Part shown: positions 1-5,853 of the stretch, piece after piece
Layout: every line of letters begins with the position of its first letter
How positions within the stretch are numbered: the first letter of the stretch is position 1
Assembly: GCA_018715065.1 (NCBI GenBank)
Contig: DVMJ01000092.1
Span: forward strand, 1 to 8,463
Reading direction: 5' to 3'
From: Fimiplasma intestinipullorum
GTDB taxonomy: Bacteria > Bacillota_I > Bacilli_A > Erysipelotrichales > Coprobacillaceae
Length of the DNA stretch: 8,463 nucleotides
Translations under genes and position numbers: made by a program
The notes under the pieces: generated by a model
What the model was told of the DNA's origin: nothing
Seen by the model: only the letters and a program-made list of their open reading frames with translations
Databases searched by the model: none

Positions 1-183
1 TTAACATTCAAATGCAGGAAGAATCATCCGAAAAATCAAATGCGTCTTATAGAGAAAAATGAGCAAGAAAAATTTTTTTAGTTTTCCTCTTGACAAGTTT
101 TTTCACCTTCTTCTATCGGTGAATAGTAACAAAAGTCGAACACTTTTTACACAAAAAAGCGAGACAAAAACTTGCTTTTGCAG
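1..183. other. Upstream flank: possible tail of a gene and an AT-rich intergenic stretch
   Basis: No complete gene is visible here. Frame 3 is open from base 3 to a TGA at 60-62 and reads as 19 hydrophilic residues (N-I-Q-M-Q-E-E-S-S-E-K and on), which would suit the C-terminal tail of a gene entering from the left. Frame 1 is also open, to a TAG at 79-81, so the assignment is weak. The rest is AT-rich. It holds a perfect TTGACA box at 90-95 with no good -10 at the right distance (TATCG at 114-118 is the nearest), and an inverted repeat with 6-bp arms, TTCACC (102-107) and GGTGAA (118-123), which could be an operator or chance. Confidence 0.25.
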
Positions 184-189
184 TATAAT
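161..189 (+). promoter_or_regulatory. Candidate promoter for the 113-aa gene
   Basis: A perfect TATAAT box lies at 184-189, with GAGACA (four of six matches to TTGACA) at 161-166 and a 17-bp spacer. Transcription would start near 196, leaving a leader of only about 12 nt that consists almost entirely of the ribosome binding site. That short leader is the weak point of the call. Confidence 0.45.
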
Positions 190-195
190 AAAGAT

Positions 196-201
196 AGGTG
201 G
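196..201 (+). promoter_or_regulatory. Ribosome binding site that sets the start of the 113-aa gene
   Basis: AGGTGG at 196-201 sits six bases before the ATG at 208. An in-frame ATG at 172 has no comparable site and lies upstream of the predicted -10 box, so the 208 start is preferred. Confidence 0.6.
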
Positions 202-207
202 TGGAAT

Positions 208-549
208 ATGCAACGACTACTGGAAATGTCGCCGGAAGAACGCGATGTTTTTTTTATGGATATTGATCTGCCTGAATTGATTGGTGCCTGTCGCCGTCCG
301 CTGTTAGCCACATTCAAAAAGCAGGATCTACTGATGCTGGAAAAGAACGGTCAGCTCTATGCGGTCGTGATGGCCCGTTCATTGCGAGATCACCGTTTTT
401 ATCAGCGCAGTTTCTCCTTATTAAGACAGCTTGCAGACCTGTATGATCGAGACATACAGGTCTTTTGTTTAAGCTATCAGCTTCATTTTTATCCGGCTAT
501 CAAAGGTCAGGGACTTTATAGTTGTCTGGCATTTAAGCGCCAATCTTAA
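208..549 (+). CDS. Small protein of unknown function (113 aa)
   Basis: I do not recognise this family. The product is a soluble-looking 113-residue protein with no signal peptide or membrane segment. It opens with an acidic helical stretch (S-P-E-E-R-D-V-F-F), has a central segment M-L-E-K-N-G-Q-L-Y-A-V-V-M that reads like paired beta strands, and then a basic, helix-like stretch rich in Arg and Leu around residues 58-76. The start at 208 is chosen for its ribosome binding site and its place downstream of a TATAAT box. Its last 17 bp overlap the 3' end of the convergent sucrase gene, so the two transcripts would be antisense there. Oddly, a strong terminator-like hairpin (435-470) lies inside the coding region, about 80 bp before the stop codon. 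That it is a real gene is likely from the promoter and binding site; the function is unknown. Confidence 0.6.
   Translation: MQRLLEMSPEERDVFFMDIDLPELIGACRRPLLATFKKQDLLMLEKNGQLYAVVMARSLRDHRFYQRSFSLLRQLADLYDRDIQVFCLSYQLHFYPAIKGQGLYSCLAFKRQS
435..470 (+). terminator. Terminator-like hairpin inside a coding region
   Basis: AGACCTGTATG (435-445) and its perfect reverse complement CATACAGGTCT (453-463) form an 11-bp stem with a 7-nt loop, followed by a T-rich tract TTTTGTTT to 470. Only the + strand has the T tract, so it is oriented to stop + transcripts. It lies within the 113-aa gene (codons for roughly A-D-L-Y-D-R-D-I-Q-V-F). It could end most transcripts early, act as an attenuator, or protect an mRNA end. 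The structure is directly visible; the activity is inferred. Confidence 0.6.
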
Positions 550-1849
550 ACATCTGGTAAGCCACTTGACTGATGATGGTATCATGTTGTCCGTAGACGA
601 TCTGACTTAAAACATAGTGCCCTGAATTGACATAGATTTCGGTAATATACTGATCGGTATAGATGGCCAGTTCGCATTTGCCGTTTAAGGTTGGGGTTTC
701 AAAGCGCGTACCGATCTGGTTTTGTGGAAAGACCTGCGTACGGTCAGATAAAAGATGATCATTTTGGTATGTCAGCACCAGTCCGCCGATATTGATGCTT
801 TGGCCGTCCTGTAAGGTGACCAGGAGCTTACGGGCCTCACGGCTGGAAAAGGTGGTTGTTGGCTGGGTGAACAATTCATCAATATGTGGATGAACGGTGG
901 TATAGAGGGTCTGATCATGATAGCTGACCAGACGTGGATAAGCCATCATACCGATCCATTCCTGATCCTGATCAGGAAGAGGCATCCGCATCCAGCTGAT
1001 CATGAAGCGTCTGCCCTGTTCATCCAGAGCGGTCTGACTGGCATAAAGATCGCGACCATAATCCAGTAATTGGATTTCTGGATCGATCTGCATTGTTTGA
1101 CGATGAGGGTCAAAGGTGGCTTTGGTCCACATGTTGACACTGTTGTATTCTTCTTTGTAGATATGTTCAGGCGAGAAGATCAGGATACCTTGCTGATCAA
1201 GAGTGAAATAATCCGGACATTCCCACATGGTTCCGATCGTATCGTCATAGGCGCGCGTACAATAGCTCCATTGCTGGCCGTCCAGGCTTTCATAGATCAG
1301 GACCTGTCCAGTGGTTTTGGTATGCCCTGGCTGAAGGAACTTGCTGCCAAGGATCATATAATAACGGTCATCCTGTTTCCAGACTTTTGGATCACGTGTA
1401 TGTACGCGATGACCGATAGGATCATTATCAGCAAATGTCGGAACGACGATATGTTTTTGCTGGTTATCGAAATGGTAGCCATCCTTGCTTGTCAGCATGA
1501 CCTGACAGGCTTCAAAGGCATCCGGTCCCTGACGATGGATATCGTCTCCTTTGTAGGCAGTATAGATGACCCCTGTATAGTAGAGAACCATCTGATGATC
1601 GATCTCGATTGCGCTGCCTGAGAAAACACCGTTGCGATCATAGGGCTTGCTGGGGTAAAGTGCGATTCCAAGATCTTTCCAATGAACGAGGTCGGTGGAA
1701 ACACTGTGTCCCCAATGCATGGTACCCCAGGCATTTTCGTAGGGGAAATACTGGTAGAAAAGATGGTATTCTCCATTGAAATAGATGAGCCCGTTCGGAT
1801 CGTTCATCCAGTGATCACGTGGGGTGAAATGTAATTGCGGTCTAGACAT
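533..1849 (-). CDS. scrB: GH32 sucrose-6-phosphate hydrolase / beta-fructofuranosidase
   Basis: Hydrolyses sucrose or, after PTS uptake, sucrose-6-phosphate to fructose plus glucose or glucose-6-phosphate in the cytoplasm. The 438 residues carry the GH32 signatures in order: W-M-N-D-P-N-G at 14-20 (nucleophile Asp17), F-S-G-S at 76-79, R-D-P at 152-154 (transition-state Asp153) and E-C-P-D at 210-213 (acid/base Glu210). The five-bladed propeller fills the first 300 or so residues and a short beta-sandwich follows. It is slightly shorter than many ScrB proteins (about 450-490), mainly at the C-terminus. There is no signal peptide, so it is intracellular. An AAAGGAAG ribosome binding site precedes the start at 1849. 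No PTS transporter, fructokinase or LacI-type regulator is in the window, so the phosphorylated or free substrate cannot be decided. I saw no convincing promoter or catabolite-response site on the minus strand. Its 3' end overlaps the convergent 113-aa gene. Confidence 0.9.
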   Translation of the reverse strand: MSRPQLHFTPRDHWMNDPNGLIYFNGEYHLFYQYFPYENAWGTMHWGHSVSTDLVHWKDLGIALYPSKPYDRNGVFSGSAIEIDHQMVLYYTGVIYTAYKGDDIHRQGPDAFEACQVMLTSKDGYHFDNQQKHIVVPTFADNDPIGHRVHTRDPKVWKQDDRYYMILGSKFLQPGHTKTTGQVLIYESLDGQQWSYCTRAYDDTIGTMWECPDYFTLDQQGILIFSPEHIYKEEYNSVNMWTKATFDPHRQTMQIDPEIQLLDYGRDLYASQTALDEQGRRFMISWMRMPLPDQDQEWIGMMAYPRLVSYHDQTLYTTVHPHIDELFTQPTTTFSSREARKLLVTLQDGQSINIGGLVLTYQNDHLLSDRTQVFPQNQIGTRFETPTLNGKCELAIYTDQYITEIYVNSGHYVLSQIVYGQHDTIISQVAYQMFKIGA

Positions 1850-1864
1850 AATCTTCTTCCTTTC

Positions 1865-1893
1865 TTTTCATTCGCTAATAAAAATGGTATAAT
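1865..1893 (+). promoter_or_regulatory. Extended -10 promoter for the RnlB-like gene
   Basis: TGGTATAAT ends in a perfect -10 box at 1888-1893 with the TGN extension at 1885-1887. TTTTCA at 1865-1870 matches four of six -35 positions at a 17-bp spacing. The promoter lies between the divergent sucrase start (1849) and the start at 1913, so the two genes share a 63-bp control region. Confidence 0.65.
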
Positions 1894-1899
1894 CCCCGT

Positions 1900-1905
1900 A
1901 GGAGA
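1900..1905 (+). promoter_or_regulatory. Ribosome binding site that sets the start at 1913
   Basis: AGGAGA at 1900-1905 lies seven bases before the ATG at 1913. An in-frame ATG at 1835 would overlap the sucrase coding region and lie upstream of the TATAAT box, so it is rejected. Confidence 0.7.
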
Positions 1906-1912
1906 TGAGAAT

Positions 1913-2284
1913 ATGAGTGATGAATTAGCGAAGAATTATGAGATTTTTGAAATCAATGATCCAGCTTATCGTTTTTTAGTGCTGCGGCGCTTCTGCCACT
2001 CTAGTTCACAGCAGTGGGAAAGTATCACGGCCGAACTGAATCAGAACAATTATAAAGGCTGGGTGCTTCTAGATAATTTATTTAAAGGCGGAAATACGAG
2101 CTTTCGCTATGTCCGTCAATATTTTGACAAGACCTTTAGCGGTCCGGCCTTTAAGGTCGATATCGACCGATCACACCCTTATCGCCAAATGATCTCGGCC
2201 TATTTAAAAGAGCATAACTACGTTGTCGGCACTTCTTTGACAGATGCCGATATCGAAGCTGTCATCGCCGGAGAAACCATCTAG
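1913..2284 (+). CDS. RnlB-like small protein, possible orphan antitoxin (123 aa)
   Basis: A 123-residue soluble protein. The middle segment K-G-W-V-L-L-D-N-L-F-K-G-G-N followed by S-F-R-Y-V resembles the RnlB antitoxin family (pattern G-x-V-L-[FL]-D-x-L, then a Gly/Asn turn, then N/S-x-R-[FY]), and the C-terminus L-T-D-A-D-I-E-A-V-I matches the closing helix of RnlB, which in E. coli is also 123 residues as I recall. RnlB restrains the RNA-cleaving RnlA toxin. This comparison is from memory and the similarity is modest. No RnlA-sized toxin gene adjoins it: the neighbours are the sucrase and a HAD phosphatase, so if the family is right it is either an orphan antitoxin or a relative with another role. 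It has its own promoter and ribosome binding site. No strong terminator follows; only a T-rich stretch (2287-2297) with 4-bp arms is visible. Confidence 0.45.
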   Translation: MSDELAKNYEIFEINDPAYRFLVLRRFCHSSSQQWESITAELNQNNYKGWVLLDNLFKGGNTSFRYVRQYFDKTFSGPAFKVDIDRSHPYRQMISAYLKEHNYVVGTSLTDADIEAVIAGETI

Positions 2285-2412
2285 CTATTTTTATTTTAGC
2301 ATAAATTAAACCGAAAACGATAGACTTTCATTGATTTTAGCTGGTGTTGGCCAGCAGGGAAGCGAACATTGGTTTTGGAAGAAAAGGAAAATGATTTGCG
2401 GAGGACGATGTA

Positions 2413-3216
2413 ATGATCAAATTAATAGCGACCGATATGGATGGCACTTTTTTAGATTCAAATAAACAATTCGCATGGCAATTTTTGGACACGTATCAGC
2501 GCCTGAAAGCCCATGGGATCCGTTTTGTGATTGCCAGCGGCAATCAGTATCAGCGTTTGTACCAGCGCTTTTTGCCAATGAGTCATGATTTTGTTTTTAT
2601 TAGTGAAAATGGCAGTTTCATTGTCGACGGAGAAAAGGAGCTCTATGCCAATGTGATCGCACCCGATACGCTCAAAAGTCTGAATCAGATCTTGGCTCCT
2701 TATACTTCGATCTACATGGTGTACAGCGGCAAGAAAGCGGCTTATCTAAAGAACATCAGTGAGGCCTTTGACGAGGTTGTCAATATGCACTACTGTGCCG
2801 TGGAGCATGTGCGTACGGTAGAAGAGATTGATGATGAGATCTTTAAGGTCGCCGTCTACGATCCTGAAGAGCATATCGAGCGCTTTTTAGAGGAGATTTC
2901 AGAACAACTGCCACCGGATCTGAAGGTCGTGACAAGCGGCAACATGTGGATGGACATTCAAAACAAGAGCATCAATAAAGGCATTGCTATCCGTTTTCTT
3001 CAGGAAAAATGGCATCTGAAGCCTGAAGAATGTATGGCTTTTGGTGATCAGATGAATGATTATGAGATGCTGCAGACCGTAGGTCATGCTTACGCGATGG
3101 CCAATGCTGTCGAACCGATCAAAGCGATTGCCAAATACCATTGTCCGGATAACGAACATCAGGGTGTGGTGCAAACGATCGAACAGTATTTAAATGATTT
3201 AGAGAGTGAGTCTTAG
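2413..3216 (+). CDS. Cof-type HAD-IIB sugar-phosphate phosphatase
   Basis: A cytoplasmic haloacid dehalogenase-type hydrolase that removes phosphate from small metabolites such as sugar phosphates or flavin mononucleotide; the substrate cannot be read from the sequence. All four HAD motifs are present in the 267 residues: D-M-D-G-T at 8-12 (nucleophile Asp8, acid/base Asp10), Ser42 in I-A-S-G-N, Lys189 in N-K-G-I-A-I, and G-D-Q-M-N-D at 211-216 (metal-binding Asp212 and Asp216). The long insert between motifs II and III (about residues 75-185) is the alpha/beta cap of the IIB class, and 267 residues is usual for the Cof family. GGAGGA at 2400-2405 sits seven bases before the start. The gene stands alone: 128 bp separate it from the gene upstream and a terminator overlaps its stop codon. 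Confidence 0.88.
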   Translation: MIKLIATDMDGTFLDSNKQFAWQFLDTYQRLKAHGIRFVIASGNQYQRLYQRFLPMSHDFVFISENGSFIVDGEKELYANVIAPDTLKSLNQILAPYTSIYMVYSGKKAAYLKNISEAFDEVVNMHYCAVEHVRTVEEIDDEIFKVAVYDPEEHIERFLEEISEQLPPDLKVVTSGNMWMDIQNKSINKGIAIRFLQEKWHLKPEECMAFGDQMNDYEMLQTVGHAYAMANAVEPIKAIAKYHCPDNEHQGVVQTIEQYLNDLESES

Positions 3217-3234
3217 ATTCGCTCTTTTTATTTT
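3204..3234 (+). terminator. Intrinsic terminator of the HAD gene
   Basis: GAGTGAGTC (3204-3212) pairs with GATTCGCTC (3216-3224) over nine positions, two of them G-U, around a TTA loop. TTTTTATTTT follows at 3225-3234. The stem includes the last coding codons and the TAG stop (3214-3216), so the terminator overlaps the gene end. It separates the left part of the window from the operon that follows. Confidence 0.85.
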
Positions 3235-3363
3235 GGAAAAAGACGATCTAAGAAGAAGCTTTCAAAAGCAGCCAAGGCATCCTCCTATATTTCGATTTAA
3301 TCGCATTCGTTAACCGTCATCAACTACGGAAATAAAGTTGGTAGAAAGGAAAAAGTATACTGT

Positions 3364-4404
3364 ATGCTGACTCATTCCATGAGCAGTGACAATATACCAG
3401 GTAAAATGCTTGTGTTAAGACAGGTGATCGATCATATCCTTTTTAATCCCCAGGGTTATATGGAAATTTATTTGCGTCCGCAGGCCAGGCTTGTAAGCAA
3501 AGAGATGGTTTTTTATCTGAATAGTTCTGCTTATTTGCCCCTTTTCGTGCACATCCCTACGCGCCACATCCTCTATGCAGATACCAGCCGGCTGCAAAGC
3601 CTTCAACAGTATGTGCGTACGCATCGCTTCACTTACGCGCAGGTGAAATGGTTGTTGGAGGCATGTGGATCGCAGATGCGCGATCTGGGCCAGGCGGTCT
3701 GTCTTTATCAGCTGGAAGAAGTCTTTATTGAACCTACGAATCTGGAGGTTTATCTGGCGAGTTTGCCTTTGGAAGTGCCTGATTTCTCCGTGAATCGTGC
3801 CTTTCAAAGCTTTGCGCTCGCTTTTTTAGAGAACGCGGATCTGAATGTGCCTTATGAAACGATCAGTCAATGGTATCTCTTACTAAAAAGTCAGTCATTT
3901 ACGATTGACTTTTTCTTGAATACTTTCAAAACGCAGCCCAAACGTTCACTGCATTTCTTTTCATTTTGGAAAAGAAGCGAATGCAAGTCCAAACAGTCCC
4001 CTTCATTTTATGATGCCTTCCATCCCAGGCCAATCTTGCAGGAGGAAAGAAGTACTTATCTTTCAGGTCAGGCTACGACCGAATTAAGTGCAGCCAATAA
4101 GACGCAGCTTTTAGTTCATTATGGTTGTCTTCAAAATGAGGATGGGCAAAGTATCCCGCTGCAGGCTGATTTTCATATTGGACGTGAATCAGATAATGAT
4201 CTGGTCCTGGCTGATGCCAATGTGTCGCGCCATCATGCCCGCATCTATGCCAAAACGGATGGTCTGTATCTGGAGGATCTGGCCAGCACGAATGGGACCT
4301 GGCTGAATGAAGAGAAGCAACCCTTAGAACATGCCCACCATCTTCAGGAGGGGGATCGCCTGAGGATCGGACAGACAATACTGATCTATCATGCATCCAC
4401 TTAA
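3364..4404 (+). CDS. FHA-domain protein with DUF6382-like N-terminal region
   Basis: A 346-residue protein with no signal peptide. Residues 10-190 form a mixed alpha/beta region; the stretch C-L-Y-Q-L-E-E-V-F-I-E-P followed by a short L-P-L-E-V-P-D-F resembles the DUF6382 domain that precedes FHA domains in many Firmicutes (from memory, moderate confidence). A basic, Ser-rich linker spans about 196-255. Residues 250-343 are a canonical FHA domain, a phosphothreonine-binding module: G-R at 273-274, S-R-H-H at 288-291, S-T-N-G at 308-311, and the closing L-Q-E-G-D-R-L-R-I-G. All the usual pThr contacts (Arg274, Ser288, Arg289, Asn310) are kept. The ribosome binding site AAAGGA (3345-3350) is 13 bases from the ATG, a long spacing, but no better start exists. 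The gene overlaps the kinase gene by 14 bp. It probably reads phosphorylation by that kinase. DUF6382-FHA proteins also occur near Tad pilus genes, an alternative context. Confidence 0.8.
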   Translation: MLTHSMSSDNIPGKMLVLRQVIDHILFNPQGYMEIYLRPQARLVSKEMVFYLNSSAYLPLFVHIPTRHILYADTSRLQSLQQYVRTHRFTYAQVKWLLEACGSQMRDLGQAVCLYQLEEVFIEPTNLEVYLASLPLEVPDFSVNRAFQSFALAFLENADLNVPYETISQWYLLLKSQSFTIDFFLNTFKTQPKRSLHFFSFWKRSECKSKQSPSFYDAFHPRPILQEERSTYLSGQATTELSAANKTQLLVHYGCLQNEDGQSIPLQADFHIGRESDNDLVLADANVSRHHARIYAKTDGLYLEDLASTNGTWLNEEKQPLEHAHHLQEGDRLRIGQTILIYHAST

Positions 4405-5815
4405 AGATCCCCGTTTTCAGTGCATCTCTCCTTTGGGTCAGGGAAGCTATGGAAAGGTCTATCAGGCATATGATACACTTTTAAATAGAGTCATTGCCAT
4501 CAAATGTCTGACTGATCCGCAATCAGAGGAAATGGCGGCTTTATGCTTGCTGGCAGGGAAAAAACATGCCGGGTTGGTTGAGATTTATGACGTGTTTACT
4601 GATGATGATCAGATTTGTATCCTTATGGATCATGTACCGGGCGCCAATCTGGCGATGTATTGTGCCCGTCAGGGACGCTTGAGCAGAAAGGAAGCCCGCA
4701 TCTTTTTAAAGGAAGTGCTGGAACTATTATGCTTTTTGCATCAGGATCTGGGGATCGTTTACAATGATCTGAAACCAGAGAATATCATGCGTCAACCTGA
4801 TGGTCATTATCGGCTGATTGATTTTGGCTCCTGTTTTCTGATTGCCGATCCACCGCTGCGTCGCTATGGGTCTCCTGCTTATGCCAGCCCCGAATACGTC
4901 CGAGGCGACAGGGTGGATGGGCGCAGTGATCTCTACAGTCTAGGCAAGACAGCCAAAGCGGTGCTGGATGAAAGGGCCATCCGCTATTATCAGCCTTTTT
5001 TGAACCCCTGTTTATCTCCTTTCGCAAAAGCGCGTTATGCGAGTGCTGAACAGGCTTTAAGACAGCTGCGTATTTATCGGGCGAGGCGGCTGGTGGGGAC
5101 GGGAATACCGGTTTTTTTGATGATCGGGCTGGTGATCATGCTGGTGTTAGCTCCCGTTTTTTATCAGCTATGTCTGGAACAAGGGTGGTATGTACAGGCC
5201 ATTTCCCTGTTTCCGGATCGTTTGGAGGCCTATGCATCACTCTATGATCATTATCCGGAAGAAAGTTTATATCAGCTCAGTTATTTGCCCATTGAGAGAC
5301 TGGACACGATGGAGGGAAAGGCCTTTGTACTCAATTATGTGACAACCTGTATGGAACGCAAGCTGCCGCTGATCGATAGGCTCAGTGAAAAATGTGCGGA
5401 TTCAGCCTGGGCGGGGATCCTGAATGCCAAGACTAAAAAGGATTTTGATGACGCGTTCAGGCAGCTTTTGAATCAGTATGAGGCTTCTGTCTGGCAACCT
5501 TTTATCCAGGCCTATTGGCTGGAGGTTGCGGATCAGACGACGGTGACGTGGTTGCTGGATGGTCTTGTGGAACAGGTGGAAGATAGTCAGGCCTTTCGGC
5601 AGGACATTTATGCGAAGTTAGATCGCCCAGTGCTTTTAAGGACCTGTTTTCATTATGAACCATCTTTGGAACTTAAGGCGGATCTGGCGATTCGTCTTTT
5701 TCAAACCGGCGCTTTTCAGGAAGGCTGGTTGCATCAGGCATTACAGCTGACAGACGAGCCTCAAAAACGACAGGAGCTGGAAATGCTGATCCTGCAGTGG
5801 GGTGAGCTAGCCTGA
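4391..5815 (+). CDS. EssB/YukC-like membrane Ser/Thr kinase
   Basis: A 474-residue single-pass membrane protein. Residues 9-229 are a compact protein kinase domain: glycine loop G-Q-G-S-Y-G-K-V at 16-23, Lys38 in A-I-K, likely helix-C Glu47, catalytic loop Y-N-D-L-K-P-E-N at 124-131 (Asp126, Lys128, Asn131), D-F-G at 144-146, S-P-E at 166-168, Asp180 and Arg215. HRD is replaced by YND, so it is a non-RD kinase, and the lobe before Arg215 is some 20 residues short. A transmembrane helix spans about 234-258. The outer part (259-474) is all alpha, with no PASTA repeats. Its segment Y-Q-L-S-Y-L-P-I-E-R-L-D (about 294-305) resembles the YukC/EssB motif Y-E-L-A-Y-S-Y-I-S-V-E-H-L, and the whole layout and length match EssB (about 440-450 residues). 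EssB is a T7SS scaffold and normally a pseudokinase. The start overlaps the gene upstream and lacks a nearby ribosome binding site, so translation is probably coupled. If not EssB, it is an unusual Hanks-type receptor kinase. Confidence 0.75.
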   Translation: MHPLKDPRFQCISPLGQGSYGKVYQAYDTLLNRVIAIKCLTDPQSEEMAALCLLAGKKHAGLVEIYDVFTDDDQICILMDHVPGANLAMYCARQGRLSRKEARIFLKEVLELLCFLHQDLGIVYNDLKPENIMRQPDGHYRLIDFGSCFLIADPPLRRYGSPAYASPEYVRGDRVDGRSDLYSLGKTAKAVLDERAIRYYQPFLNPCLSPFAKARYASAEQALRQLRIYRARRLVGTGIPVFLMIGLVIMLVLAPVFYQLCLEQGWYVQAISLFPDRLEAYASLYDHYPEESLYQLSYLPIERLDTMEGKAFVLNYVTTCMERKLPLIDRLSEKCADSAWAGILNAKTKKDFDDAFRQLLNQYEASVWQPFIQAYWLEVADQTTVTWLLDGLVEQVEDSQAFRQDIYAKLDRPVLLRTCFHYEPSLELKADLAIRLFQTGAFQEGWLHQALQLTDEPQKRQELEMLILQWGELA

Positions 5816-5839
5816 AAAGAGCGATGTACGATGAACAGG

Positions 5840-5847
5840 AAAGGAGG
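5840..5847 (+). promoter_or_regulatory. Ribosome binding site that sets the start at 5854
   Basis: AAAGGAGG at 5840-5847, six bases before the ATG at 5854, is a near-perfect Shine-Dalgarno sequence. An in-frame ATG at 5824 would place charged residues before the signal peptide and has no such site. Confidence 0.85.
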
Positions 5848-5853
5848 ATTTTG

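Noticed and set aside
59..280. A 73-codon open frame near the left edge
   Set aside because: Its translation is low-complexity, rich in Phe, Lys and Asn, and it overlaps the promoter and start of the 113-aa gene, which has better signals.
1070..1621. A 183-codon open frame on the + strand
   Set aside because: It lies wholly antisense to the GH32 catalytic region, has no ribosome binding site of note and its translation shows no domain character; the sucrase frame carries all the conserved motifs.
2311..2326. Possible catabolite-response (cre) site before the HAD gene
   Set aside because: Only the left half (G-A-A-A-A-C-G) fits the consensus; the right half mismatches at the conserved C-A positions.
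2340..2355. Small hairpin GCTGG-TGTTGG-CCAGC in the leader of the HAD gene
   Set aside because: Only five base pairs and no T tract after it; could fold but nothing supports a terminator or riboswitch.
3235..3363. Promoter for the FHA-kinase operon
   Set aside because: TATATT (3286-3291), TTTAAT (3296-3301) and a TTAACC/TAAAGT pair (3310-3338) are all weak, with no good -35 at the right distance, and no single choice stands out. A promoter is expected here because of the terminator upstream.
4073..4396. A 107-codon minus-strand frame opposite the FHA domain
   Set aside because: A shadow of the FHA coding region; composition is atypical (rich in His, Pro, Asp, Ser) and there is no supporting start signal.
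4391..5815. PASTA-type penicillin-binding-protein-associated kinase (PrkC/StkP)
   Set aside because: The outer region is all helical with no PASTA repeats, and the kinase lobe is too short for that family.
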